Assembly: GCF_030486405.1 (NCBI RefSeq)
Contig: NZ_CP129613.1
Coordinates: 558,001-622,000, forward strand
Direction: 5' to 3'
Length of the DNA stretch: 64,000 nucleotides
Source: Mycolicibacterium sp. HK-90
GTDB taxonomy: Bacteria; Actinomycetota; Actinomycetes; Mycobacteriales; Mycobacteriaceae
A model generated the notes under the pieces. It was not told the origin of the DNA. It saw only the letters and a program-made list of their open reading frames with translations, and did not search any database. Below, in pieces: positions 33,742 to 42,448 of this stretch (position 1 is the first letter of the stretch; each line of letters begins with the position of its first letter). The translations under genes and the position numbers were made by a program.

Positions 33742-34970
33742 CGAGTATGACTTCTCAAGTCGCCAGACTGATATCGGTGGGTGCCGTGGTCTCGGTAGCG
33801 GTGAGCGGCTGCGCCTGGCACGGGGTGAATTCGTTACCGCTGCCGGGTGCACCTGGCCGGGTCGCCGATTCAAGCCGCTTCATTGTCGAGATGGCGAATG
33901 TCGCATCACTGGAATCGAATTCACCAGTCATGATGAGCGATGTCACTGTCGGTAGCATCGGCGCCATCACGGTGCAGGATTGGCACGCCAATGTCGAAAT
34001 TTTCGTCAAACCTGGCATTGTGGTGCCGGCCAACGTGGTGGCCGCCGTCGGCCAAACCAGCCTATTGGGTTCCAGCCACCTGGCGCTGAACCCCCCAGTG
34101 GGGACAGCTCCAGAAGGGCAGTTGGCGCCAGGGGCCATCATCCCATTGAACCGGACGTCGACCTACCCGACGACCGAGCAGACGCTCGCTTCAGTGACTG
34201 CGGTCGTCAACGGAGGCGGTCTCGGCCAAATCGGCGACATCATCCATACGTTCAACGAGGCATTCGACGGAAACCAGGATGCGATAAGGGAACTCATCAC
34301 CCGTATCGACAACTTCATCGGTGTCTTTGACAACCAGCGCGCCGATGTTGTGGCAACCATTCACGAGTTGAACCGCCTTGCCGGAAAGTTCTCCGCGCAA
34401 CGCGGTGAGCTTACTGAGGCATTGGCGCAAGTCCCCCCGGCTCTAGATGTTTTGCTCGCCGAGCGGGACAGGTTCACCACGGCGCTGGACAAGTTGCGCG
34501 TTTTCAGCGACACCGCGACCGGCGTGATAACCACTGTGAAGTCCGATCTCATCGAAAACCTCACCCATCTTGAACCCTCACTCCGATCGCTCGCCGATGT
34601 CGGGAAGGGGCTGGACAAAGCGCTCGCCTACGCGACGGTTTTCCCCAACGGGCAGAGCGCCATCGACAACGCAGTCCGCGGTGACTTCCTCAACGAATCG
34701 ACGACCATCGACCTCACAGTTCCCCGGCTCAAGCGCGAACTGCTGGCCGGCACGCGATGGGGGGACCCCAACATGCAAATTCAAGCTGCTGTTGGCGACC
34801 CCGGATATGCAGAACAGACCGGCAATCCCCTTACTGTTGGACTAACCCCCACCCCAGCCCCAGAGGGCCAGCCTCAACCCCCGGCAGTCCAGGCACCACA
34901 AACCCCGCCGATTGACCCCGCCGCTCCGGCTGTCCCCCCCACACCGGTGCCAACAGAGGGCGGCAGCTGA
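33738..34970 (+). CDS. mceE: Mce-family lipoprotein, MceE position (LprK-like)
   Basis: This 410-residue protein starts at GTG 33738 and has a lipobox VAVSGCAW at about residues 20-27, so it is a lipoprotein, as MceE members are. The MCE domain follows (SRFIVEMANVASLESNSPVMMSDVTVGSIGAI). The C-terminus is very Pro-rich (PTPAPEGQPQPPAVQAPQ). It is the lipid-anchored subunit of the predicted channel. Confidence 0.9.
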   Translation: MTSMTSQVARLISVGAVVSVAVSGCAWHGVNSLPLPGAPGRVADSSRFIVEMANVASLESNSPVMMSDVTVGSIGAITVQDWHANVEIFVKPGIVVPANVVAAVGQTSLLGSSHLALNPPVGTAPEGQLAPGAIIPLNRTSTYPTTEQTLASVTAVVNGGGLGQIGDIIHTFNEAFDGNQDAIRELITRIDNFIGVFDNQRADVVATIHELNRLAGKFSAQRGELTEALAQVPPALDVLLAERDRFTTALDKLRVFSDTATGVITTVKSDLIENLTHLEPSLRSLADVGKGLDKALAYATVFPNGQSAIDNAVRGDFLNESTTIDLTVPRLKRELLAGTRWGDPNMQIQAAVGDPGYAEQTGNPLTVGLTPTPAPEGQPQPPAVQAPQTPPIDPAAPAVPPTPVPTEGGS

Positions 34971-36640
34971 TGCTCACTCGGTTCGTGCGTGTCCAACTGG
35001 TGGTCTTTCTTATCGCCTCACTCATCGGTGTGAGCGTGATGCTCTTCGGTTACATACAGGTGCAGTCATTTCTAGGCGTCGGGCGCACGACCATAACCGT
35101 GGAACTGCCGGCCAGCGGCGCGCTGTATCGGTTCAGCAACGTGACCTACCGAGGTGTCCAAGTAGGACGTGTCACCAACGTCGATGTCGTGCGTAGCGGC
35201 TCAGACCGGTATGTGAAAGCCACTCTGTCCCTGGATACTTCGGAGAAAATCCCGTCGGCGGTCACCGCGCATGTACGCAGCGTCTCAGCGGTGGGCGAAC
35301 AATACGTCGATCTCGTACCTCGCAGCGACGGCGCACCGTACCTGGAGAACGGGTCGGTCATCGCCAGAGCCGACACCACCATTCCTCAACCGGTGGGACC
35401 AGTGCTGGACAAGACGAGCGCACTAGTCGGCAGTATCCCGCAGGGACAGCTCGCCCAGATGCTCGATGAACTGCACGCCGGATTCGACGGCGCCGACTAC
35501 GATCTGCAATCACTGTTCGACTCGACGGCCAAACTGGCTGGACCGCTGAAAGAATCGTCGGATCAGACAAAGACTCTTCTCGAGGGCTCTCAGACACTGC
35601 TGGACACGCAGGTCACCTCCGACAACGCCATCCGGACATGGACGCGTAGCCTGCGAGGCTTCACCGATCAGGTGGTTACCAACGACCCGCAGATCAGATC
35701 ACTTCTGCAGAAGGGTCCCGGTTCAATCAACGAAGCATCTCGTCTGATCTCGGACTTCCGCATGACGATGCCATTGCTGCTGGCGAATCTCACCTCGGTA
35801 GGGCAGCTGCTAGCGACCTACCGCCCGGCACTAGAGCAGATCTTGGTGCTCCTGCCGCCGGCGATATCCATTGTCCAAGCGGTCAATCCGAACCGAAACG
35901 CGCAAGGGCTTGGCCTGGGATCCTTCCGCATCACGGTCAGTGACCCACCGGCCTGCACGGTGGGATTCCTTCCACCCTCGTCATGGAGACCGACGTACGA
36001 CACCACAACGATAGACACCCCCGAAGGGCTGTATTGCAAGCTGCCGCAAGACTCGCCGATCGCCGTGCGCGGTGTGCGCAACATCCCATGCATGACGAAA
36101 CCTGGTAAGCGAGCCCCGACGGCCGAGATGTGCAACAGCGACGAACAGTTTGAGCCGGTCGCACAAAAACAACCGGTGATCGGCCCATATCCCCGTGATC
36201 CCGGGTTGGAGGCTCAGGGAATTCCTCCTGACAGCCGTTGGTTCCCAGACCAAGGGTTGTACTCGGCCCCCGGGGAAGGTCCGTCCGCGCCGAATACGCC
36301 GCCACCAGCGCCGCCGACGACGATGCTGGTTCCGCCGCCGGCGGGCGGCGTGGACAAACCCTCGCCTCCGCCAGCACTGCCCGGCACTCCGGAAGTCGCC
36401 GACACCCCGGCCGCACAGCCCCCACCGGTCGACGTGCCCACAACCAGTGGCATCAACAATGCACCAGCGGGATTCGCCGGCAGTCTGCCGACGACTCACG
36501 GGATTCAATTCGCCAACTACAACCCCCGTACGGGCGAGTATGTCGGCCCAGACGGAAAGCTCTACCAGCAAGCGAATCTGGCGACCGCGTCAGGAAAACG
36601 CACCTGGCAGGACTTGATCTTGAGCCAGCCGAACTCATGA
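34970..36640 (+). CDS. mceF: Mce-family protein, MceF position
   Basis: This 556-residue protein has a membrane span (LVVFLIASLIGVSVMLFGYIQVQSF), the MCE domain (ITVELPASGALYRFSNVTYRGVQVGRVTNVDV) and a long helical part. A Pro-rich tail (PAPPTTMLVPPPAGG) is followed by a short conserved end (FANYNPRTGEYVGPDGKLYQQ) typical of MceF. It is the last core subunit; its ATG shares one base with the mceE stop. Confidence 0.9.
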   Translation: MLTRFVRVQLVVFLIASLIGVSVMLFGYIQVQSFLGVGRTTITVELPASGALYRFSNVTYRGVQVGRVTNVDVVRSGSDRYVKATLSLDTSEKIPSAVTAHVRSVSAVGEQYVDLVPRSDGAPYLENGSVIARADTTIPQPVGPVLDKTSALVGSIPQGQLAQMLDELHAGFDGADYDLQSLFDSTAKLAGPLKESSDQTKTLLEGSQTLLDTQVTSDNAIRTWTRSLRGFTDQVVTNDPQIRSLLQKGPGSINEASRLISDFRMTMPLLLANLTSVGQLLATYRPALEQILVLLPPAISIVQAVNPNRNAQGLGLGSFRITVSDPPACTVGFLPPSSWRPTYDTTTIDTPEGLYCKLPQDSPIAVRGVRNIPCMTKPGKRAPTAEMCNSDEQFEPVAQKQPVIGPYPRDPGLEAQGIPPDSRWFPDQGLYSAPGEGPSAPNTPPPAPPTTMLVPPPAGGVDKPSPPPALPGTPEVADTPAAQPPPVDVPTTSGINNAPAGFAGSLPTTHGIQFANYNPRTGEYVGPDGKLYQQANLATASGKRTWQDLILSQPNS

Positions 36641-37509
36641 AGGAGGACAGCGATGACGCACAAGATGCATCCGGTGCACACCCCAACGGTGACGCCCACA
36701 TGACGACCGAGTTGGTGCGCAATGGGTCGGCTTTGCCAGACACAGTTATGAAGGCCACCTCGGTGGGCTCCAGCGGAAGTGCGCCTCTGGCAGCACTTCT
36801 CGTTGAACAGGCGGAAGCCGACGCCGAGGCTGCAGAAGCCCAAGCCGTGGCAGCGCGGGCCCGCGCTGAGGCGATCCGACTTCGCCACCAGATCGCCCGT
36901 GGATCTGCGATGTCAGAGGGCGGACGCGATGACACGTCGCTGGCACCTGAACCCGAGACAGATGAACCCGAGATCGCTACCGCTGCGACGTCCAGCGATT
37001 CGCCCTGGTACAAACGGTTGCCCCGCGTCGACAGGTCGTGGATCAAGCGAGCCCCGGCAGTGCTCGTGATTGTCGGTGCTTCTGCATGCGCCGGGGTCTT
37101 ATACGGGCAGCACGTGCAGGTTATGCACAGGGCTGAACGTGGCGAGGCCTTCAAAGAAGTCGCCAAGCAGGGTGTGATGGCCTTGACATCACTTGATTTC
37201 GCCAAGGCGGGCGACGATGTACAACGTGTTCTCAACAATGCCACCGGGGACTTCAGGACGGATTTCCAGAAGCGCTCTGAGGACTTCCGCAAGATCGTCG
37301 AAGAGGCCAAGGTCGTCAGCGAAGGCCACGTATTCGCCACCGCGGTCGAGTCGATGACCGACGACACAGCGGTGGTCCTGGTGGCGGCAACTTCTCAGAT
37401 TACCGGGCCACCCGAGGCCAAGGATGCTCCCCGAGCGTGGCGATTGGCTGTCACGGTCACCCGTGACGCAGGCACCCTCAAGATCTCGAAAGTCGACTTC
37501 GTGAAATGA
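36637..37509 (+). CDS. Mce-associated membrane protein (Mas)
   Basis: This 290-residue protein has a cytoplasmic Ala/Glu/Arg-rich coiled coil (QAEADAEAAEAQAVAARARA), one membrane span (RAPAVLVIVGASACAGVLYGQHV) and a small C-terminal domain (VMALTSLDFAKAGDDVQRVLNNATGDFRTDFQKRSEDF), the pattern of Mce-associated proteins encoded after mceF. These are thought to stabilise the transporter. ATG 36637 overlaps the mceF stop; ATG 36700 is an alternative. Confidence 0.85.
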   Translation: MKEDSDDAQDASGAHPNGDAHMTTELVRNGSALPDTVMKATSVGSSGSAPLAALLVEQAEADAEAAEAQAVAARARAEAIRLRHQIARGSAMSEGGRDDTSLAPEPETDEPEIATAATSSDSPWYKRLPRVDRSWIKRAPAVLVIVGASACAGVLYGQHVQVMHRAERGEAFKEVAKQGVMALTSLDFAKAGDDVQRVLNNATGDFRTDFQKRSEDFRKIVEEAKVVSEGHVFATAVESMTDDTAVVLVAATSQITGPPEAKDAPRAWRLAVTVTRDAGTLKISKVDFVK

Positions 37510-38096
37510 CCACTAAAACCTCAACCACCGATGATCCGATCGACACAGCCCACGAATCGACATCTCAGCAGTGCAGCCCGGCACTTCCACTCCCGTCCCG
37601 CCTTCGCGGTCACCTCGGTGCAGTCGCCTTGACGATGCTGGTCGCGTTGTCGGTGGGCTCGCTCGTTCTCGTCGGTCTCCGGTACGCGTTACCTGACCGA
37701 GCGTCCAGCGACGGCGCGATCCAATCCGCATTGACCGCTGCAACCGAGGGAACCAGTGCGATGCTGACCTATACACCAGCTACGGTGGCCAACGACATCG
37801 AGACGGCCAAAGCACATATGACAGGCGAATTCCTCACCTACTACGAAGAATTCACCGGCCAGTTCGTCGAACCCGCCGCAAAAATGCAGCAAGTCAACAA
37901 CAGGGCGACCGTAGTACGGGCAGCAGTCTCGGAAATCTCCTCGGACAGAGCCAAAGTACTGGTGTTCATCAATCAGGAATCGACGAGCAAAGACAAACCT
38001 CAGCCCAAGACCACAGCGAGCAGTGTTCTCGTGACACTGTCCAAAGTGGATGACAAGTGGTTGATCTCGGCTTTCGACCCCAATGCCGCTGAGTAG
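37506..38096 (+). CDS. Mce-associated membrane protein (Mas), second
   Basis: This 196-residue protein has one span (AVALTMLVALSVGSLVLVGLRYALP) and a NTF2-like outer domain (ATVANDIETAKAHMTGEFLTYYEEFTGQFVEPAAKMQQ) like the preceding gene. It ends with SKVDDKWLISAFDPN, a typical Mas ending. The start overlaps the previous gene by ATGA. It is the last gene of the mce operon, convergent with the hydrolase at 38116. Confidence 0.85.
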   Translation: MTTKTSTTDDPIDTAHESTSQQCSPALPLPSRLRGHLGAVALTMLVALSVGSLVLVGLRYALPDRASSDGAIQSALTAATEGTSAMLTYTPATVANDIETAKAHMTGEFLTYYEEFTGQFVEPAAKMQQVNNRATVVRAAVSEISSDRAKVLVFINQESTSKDKPQPKTTASSVLVTLSKVDDKWLISAFDPNAAE

Positions 38097-38115
38097 CCGT
38101 TGCCTGCGGCGTGGA

Positions 38116-38889
38116 TCACCGCCGGTGGCGGTGGCAGCTGCTAATCAGTAGCTGGGCTAGCCGATCCGGCTTGTCGATCATCGCATCGTGACAGGAATCG
38201 ATCTCGAGCACATCGTCAACGCCACCCAAGTCGGCAATACACCGCAATTGACGGCGAGGTGATAAAGCTCGGTCGCGCAGCGTCAAGATCCAAGTGCGAG
38301 GAATGTCGTCGGCCAATCCGTGGAGATCGATAGTGTCGGTCAAGACTCCTCTTGATTCTGGATACAGACGAGCACGAGCGAACGTTATCTGATCTCTTGA
38401 CAACCCGTTCCAAAAGAGCATCCGAGCCACCGTGACCGGCAGTGGGAAGGATCGGTTCAACGTCACTGCCACCCTGGCCAGCAGCGACAGAGGGGGACCC
38501 AGCGCGTCGAGAATCGATGACCCATGTGGCGCAACGAACGCGGCGATGAAGACCAATTCTGCGACGCGGGAAGGCCCGAGTTCGGCCGCCACACCGGGCG
38601 CCGTCATGCCTCCCATCGAGTGGGCAGCGATCACCACTTGACCGACGTTCGCTTGCGCTATGTCACCGATCACGGAGTTGACGAAGTCCCTCAATGTCAC
38701 TGCCGAAACGGGGCCTGGGCGCCTACCGCGCCCGGGCAGATCGACGGCGATGACACGCAATCGTGGTTCCCGCTGTCGTATCGCATTGATCGTCAGATCC
38801 CAACAGTCCGCAGCATGTGCTCCACCGTGTATTAGGACCAGGGCTGGCAAAGTCGCCTCGTCGAGGTCCGAGTGCTGTGCTGCATCCAC
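38116..38889 (-). CDS. Alpha/beta hydrolase
   Basis: This 257-residue protein has LPALVLIHGGAHAADCW (oxyanion region), VIAVDLPGRGRRPG, the nucleophile elbow VVIAAHSMGGM and the catalytic His in IDSCHDAMIDKP. It is an esterase or C-C/ester hydrolase of unknown substrate. It starts at GTG 38889, 10 bp from the left arm of operator site 9 on the minus strand, again consistent with a leaderless transcript. It might cleave an ester or lactone of the imported compound. Confidence 0.85.
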   Translation of the reverse strand: MDAAQHSDLDEATLPALVLIHGGAHAADCWDLTINAIRQREPRLRVIAVDLPGRGRRPGPVSAVTLRDFVNSVIGDIAQANVGQVVIAAHSMGGMTAPGVAAELGPSRVAELVFIAAFVAPHGSSILDALGPPLSLLARVAVTLNRSFPLPVTVARMLFWNGLSRDQITFARARLYPESRGVLTDTIDLHGLADDIPRTWILTLRDRALSPRRQLRCIADLGGVDDVLEIDSCHDAMIDKPDRLAQLLISSCHRHRR

Positions 38890-38898
38890 AACAAGATA

Positions 38899-38920
38899 AA
38901 GTAGACGACAAGGTATATTT
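38899..38920. promoter_or_regulatory. Shared operator, site 9 (divergent)
   Basis: AAGTAGAC-gacaag-GTATATTT, with the symmetry extended by GAT/ATC outside (gataaa...tttatc). It lies between the leftward hydrolase and the rightward SDR. Confidence 0.65.
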
Positions 38921-38954
38921 ATCGTGCCGATTCAATCAAACGGATAGGGTGCGT

Positions 38955-39872
38955 ATGCAGAGGTGGACGTCGCGACATCTGCCGGATCAGACCGGTCGAG
39001 TTGCAGTGATCACCGGCGCCAACACCGGTATCGGCCTCGAAACCGCGGCAGCGCTCGCGGGCAAGGGTGCGCGGGTGGTCCTGGCAGTTCGCGACTGCGA
39101 CAAGGGGGCCGCGGCGGCGGCCCGGATCCGTGAGCGCACAAGTCGAGCGGACATCGACATTCTGCCCTTGGATCTCACCTCGATGCGTTCAGTTCACTCC
39201 GCTGCCAGCGAGCTCAAGGCCGCCTACTTGAAGATTGACCTGTTGATCAACAACGCCGGGATCATGCTCACGCCGAAAGGGGTAACCGAGGACGGGTTCG
39301 AGTTGCAGTTCGGAACGAATCACCTCGGGCACTTCGCATTAACGGGACTCTTGCTGGAACAGATGCTTCCGGTGCTTGATTCCCGGGTTGTGACCGTGAG
39401 CAGCCTCGGTCATCGTGTCAAGTCCGATATCGACTTCGACGATTTGAACAGTGATCGCAGCTACGACCCTATGGTTGCCTACGGCCGGTCCAAGCTGGCG
39501 AATCTGTTGTTCACGTACGAATTGGAACGTCGACTCGCAGCCTGTGCAACTGCGTCGACGATAGCCGTAGCCGCACATCCGGGGAGCGCGCGAACCGACC
39601 TCTTCCGTCATTCGCCGCGCTGGATAAAGTTCGCTGCGAAGATTGCCGAGTACGTGGTGTTCCAGCCGGCATCGATGGGGGCTCTACCGACGCTGCGCGC
39701 AGCATGCGATGCCGGCGTAACCGGCGGCGAGTACTTCGGGCCCAGGGGGCTCGGCCAGCAGCGAGGTTATCCCACCTTGGTGGAGTCCTCGGCGACGTCT
39801 CGTGACGCTGCGCTGGCAAGCCGGCTGTGGGAAGTGTCAGAGAAGCTCACCGGAGTTACTTTTCCATGCTGA
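38955..39872 (+). CDS. Short-chain dehydrogenase (retinol dehydrogenase-like)
   Basis: This 305-residue protein has VAVITGANTGIGLETAAALAGKGARVVLAVRD, where Arg in the loop after strand 2 suggests NADP(H), INNAGIMLTPKGVTEDGFELQFGTNHLGHFALT, and YGRSKLANLL with the catalytic Tyr/Lys. It is longer than FabG-type SDRs and resembles the WWOX/retinol dehydrogenase-like group common in mycobacteria. ATG 38955 is preferred; GTG 38949 is possible. Operator site 9 is 35 bp upstream. Confidence 0.85.
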   Translation: MQRWTSRHLPDQTGRVAVITGANTGIGLETAAALAGKGARVVLAVRDCDKGAAAAARIRERTSRADIDILPLDLTSMRSVHSAASELKAAYLKIDLLINNAGIMLTPKGVTEDGFELQFGTNHLGHFALTGLLLEQMLPVLDSRVVTVSSLGHRVKSDIDFDDLNSDRSYDPMVAYGRSKLANLLFTYELERRLAACATASTIAVAAHPGSARTDLFRHSPRWIKFAAKIAEYVVFQPASMGALPTLRAACDAGVTGGEYFGPRGLGQQRGYPTLVESSATSRDAALASRLWEVSEKLTGVTFPC

Positions 39873-39981
39873 CCGACAACTGCACCGCGTCCGGGATGTA
39901 TTGGAAGTAGCCAATATTCGCTGTGTAACCCGATAACGGACGGCGAAAACAACTGGAAATAAACGAGATCGGAGTTCATTA

Positions 39982-41136
39982 GTGAAGCTGGATGCCGACG
40001 AGAGATCCGTCGTCGAGATGGTGCGTGAGTTCGTTGACAAGCAGGTTAAACCCAACGCACGTGCACTCGAACATGCCAACACCTACCCCAGCGAACTGAT
40101 CGAGATGATGAAGGAAATCGGTGTCTTCGGTCTTTGTATTCCCGAACCATACGGGTACGGTTCTGTGTCCATGCCCTGCTACGTACAGGTGGCCGAGGAA
40201 CTCGCTAGAGGTTGGATGAGCCTTGCCGGCGCTATGGGCGGTCACTCGGTGGTTTCCAAGCTCATTTTGCTTTTTGGCACTGAAGAACAAAAGCAGACAT
40301 ACCTGCCTCGGATGGCCACCGGGGAACTACGCGCGACGATGGCACTCACCGAACCGGGCGGAGGGTCAGACCTGCAGGGCATGCGGACTGTAGCCCGTCG
40401 CTCCGGCGATCAATACGTGGTCAACGGCAGCAAGACGTGGATCTCCAACGCGCGCCGTTCAGACCTTACCGCTCTGCTTTGTAAAACAGATCCCGCCGCC
40501 CGCCCCGCACACGCCGGATTCTCGATCCTGCTGGTCGAAAAGCTTGCGGGATTCGACATCTCCAAAGATATCCCCAAACTCGGTTACAAGGGTGTCGAGG
40601 CGTGCGAATTGACCTTCGCCGACTGTCACGTACCCACGACTGCACTGCTGGGTGATGCTGAGGGCAAGGGGTTTTCACAAATGATGAAGGGGCTGGAGAT
40701 CGGCCGGCTCCAAGTTGCCGCTCGTGCCACCGGGGTCGCGCGAGCCGCATTCGATGACGCCCTCCAATACGCTCAAGACCGTGAGAGCTTTGGCAAACCC
40801 ATATGGGAACACCAATCGGTAGGAAACATGCTTGCTGAAATGGGCACCAAGCTGTATGCAGCCCGCTCTCTGTTGCTCAGTGCTGCAGAGAAGTTCGACT
40901 CTGGCGAACGGTGCGACATGGAGGCTGGTATGGCCAAGCTGTTCGCTTCTGAAGCCGCCATGGAGATCGCGCTGGATGCACTGCGTGTACACGGTGGATA
41001 CGGGTACTCGACCGAGTACGACGTGGAACGGTACTTTCGCGATGCGCCCCTGATGATCGTTGGTGAGGGGACGAACGAGATACAGAAGGGCGTCATCGCG
41101 AAACAACTAGTCACACGTGGTGGAATCGATATTTGA
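39982..41136 (+). CDS. Acyl-CoA dehydrogenase
   Basis: This 384-residue protein has ATMALTEPGGGSDLQGMRTVARR (FAD/substrate motif), KTWISNARRSDL, and RVHGGYGYSTEYDVERYFRDAPLMIVGEGTNEIQKGVIAKQL with the catalytic Glu in GEGTNEIQ. It starts at GTG 39982. It follows the SDR after 110 bp with no shared operator, so its regulation is unclear. It probably desaturates an acyl-CoA in beta-oxidation of the side chain or ring fragment. Confidence 0.9.
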   Translation: MKLDADERSVVEMVREFVDKQVKPNARALEHANTYPSELIEMMKEIGVFGLCIPEPYGYGSVSMPCYVQVAEELARGWMSLAGAMGGHSVVSKLILLFGTEEQKQTYLPRMATGELRATMALTEPGGGSDLQGMRTVARRSGDQYVVNGSKTWISNARRSDLTALLCKTDPAARPAHAGFSILLVEKLAGFDISKDIPKLGYKGVEACELTFADCHVPTTALLGDAEGKGFSQMMKGLEIGRLQVAARATGVARAAFDDALQYAQDRESFGKPIWEHQSVGNMLAEMGTKLYAARSLLLSAAEKFDSGERCDMEAGMAKLFASEAAMEIALDALRVHGGYGYSTEYDVERYFRDAPLMIVGEGTNEIQKGVIAKQLVTRGGIDI

Positions 41137-41203
41137 TACCGGGCGCCTGCTCTAGCTGTACCCGGTCATGACGTTGGTAGCAGGCGTGTTGGCTTGATGT
41201 GAA

Positions 41204-41261
41204 GAGAACCTCCGGGTGAGGTGTGGCTTGTCGAAGGCCCATCACCAACCCGGAGGTTCTC
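41204..41261 (+). promoter_or_regulatory. Stem-loop locking the transposase ribosome-binding site
   Basis: GAGAACCTCCGGGT (41204-41217) and ACCCGGAGGTTCTC (41248-41261) are perfect 14-bp arms with a 30-base loop. The right arm contains the GGAGG ribosome-binding site and ends at the base before the GTG start codon. RNA read in from outside the element would fold and hide the start, while a transcript begun inside would not. Confidence 0.75.
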
Positions 41262-42221
41262 GTGTCCCACCGTAATGCCCGCACAACGCTGCACGGCCGA
41301 ATGCTGATCGTGCAGCGCCACCAGCAAGGCTGGAAACAGGCCCATATCGCCGCGGCGATGGGCATCTCCCGCAAATGCGTACACACCTGGATTAGCCGTT
41401 TTGCGGCTGAAGGCGAGCCCGGGTTGCGCGACCGGTCCTCCCGCCCGCACCGCTGCCCCACCCGGATGTCGGCACGTGTGGAGCGCCAAGTGATCGCCGC
41501 GCGTCGCCGCCATCGTCGGGGCCAGGATTGGCTGGGCCCCGAGCTCGGTATCTCAGCGCGGACCGTCGGGCGGATTCTGCGCCGTCGCGGTGCGCCCTTG
41601 CTTCGTGACTGCGATCCGATGACCGGTGCGGTGATCAAGGCATCGAAAGCCACGGCATGCCGTTACGAACGAGACCAGCCTGGCGAACTGGTGCACGTCG
41701 ATGTCAAGAAGCTGGGCCGGATTCCGGATGGGGGTGGGTGGCGCGCTCACGGGCGCAGCGAAGAAGTCCGCGGCCGTGGTGTCGGGTATGACTACGTGCA
41801 CTCGATGGTCGATGACCACAGCCGGCTGGCGTACTCGGAAATCCATGCCGATGAGAAGGGACCGACGTGTGCGGGATTCATCACTCGGGCAGCGCAATAC
41901 TTTCAATCACAGGGCATTTCGCGCATCGAGAGAGTCATTACCGACAACCATCTGAGCTATCGGCGCTCAGCACACGTCGCCGCCGCCATCGACCAACTGC
42001 ACGCCAAACACCTCTTCATCAAGCCGCATTGCCCCTGGCAGAACGGAAAAGTGGAGCGCTATAACCGCACCCTGCAAAGCGAATGGTCCTACCGCAGAGT
42101 GTTCGCCTCCAACGCAGACCGCGCCCACGCCCTTGCACCCTGGGTCAAGTTCTACAACACTCAACGCCGCCACAGCGCACTCGAAGGTCTACCGCCGATC
42201 AGCCGGCTGCGACCAACGTGA
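41262..42221 (+). CDS. IS481-family transposase
   Basis: This 319-residue protein starts at GTG 41262 with SHRNARTTLHGRMLIVQRHQQGW, the IS481 opening. A helix-turn-helix (IAAAMGISRKCVHTWISRFAAEGEPGL) is followed by the rve catalytic core: VHVDVKKLGRIPDGGGWR (first Asp), VITDNHLSYR (second Asp region) and CPWQNGKVERYNRTLQSEW (Glu). The frame is intact, so the element may be active. GGAGG upstream is sequestered in a stem-loop. Confidence 0.9.
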   Translation: MSHRNARTTLHGRMLIVQRHQQGWKQAHIAAAMGISRKCVHTWISRFAAEGEPGLRDRSSRPHRCPTRMSARVERQVIAARRRHRRGQDWLGPELGISARTVGRILRRRGAPLLRDCDPMTGAVIKASKATACRYERDQPGELVHVDVKKLGRIPDGGGWRAHGRSEEVRGRGVGYDYVHSMVDDHSRLAYSEIHADEKGPTCAGFITRAAQYFQSQGISRIERVITDNHLSYRRSAHVAAAIDQLHAKHLFIKPHCPWQNGKVERYNRTLQSEWSYRRVFASNADRAHALAPWVKFYNTQRRHSALEGLPPISRLRPT

Positions 42222-42448
42222 TGGCTGAATACATCTAGCGCCTGCGGTTGATGACCATGGCGATGGTTCTCGCCCCTACGCCGATACATGGGATGAGAAC
42301 AGCCGAGCTGGCCACGTGATGTTTTGCATCAAGTGCAAGCTGGTTCCAGCTGGCGGCTCCACTACCGCGGAGGCGAGTTCGTCCAACTGATTGAGAGGGC
42401 ATCTCCATACTGTGTGGCAACATGATTGGGCGCCCGAGGGCTGGAGGG

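Larger units (their letters stand above)
41167..42223 (+). mobile_element. IS481-family insertion sequence
   Basis: Imperfect terminal repeats CAT-n-ACGTTGGT-n-GCAG-n-CG lie at 41167-41186 and, inverted, at 42204-42223. They enclose a single transposase gene; the right repeat overlaps its 3' end. The length of about 1.06 kb fits IS481. No clear target duplication is seen, so the exact ends are approximate. The element sits at the right edge of the catabolic/mce block. Confidence 0.75.
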
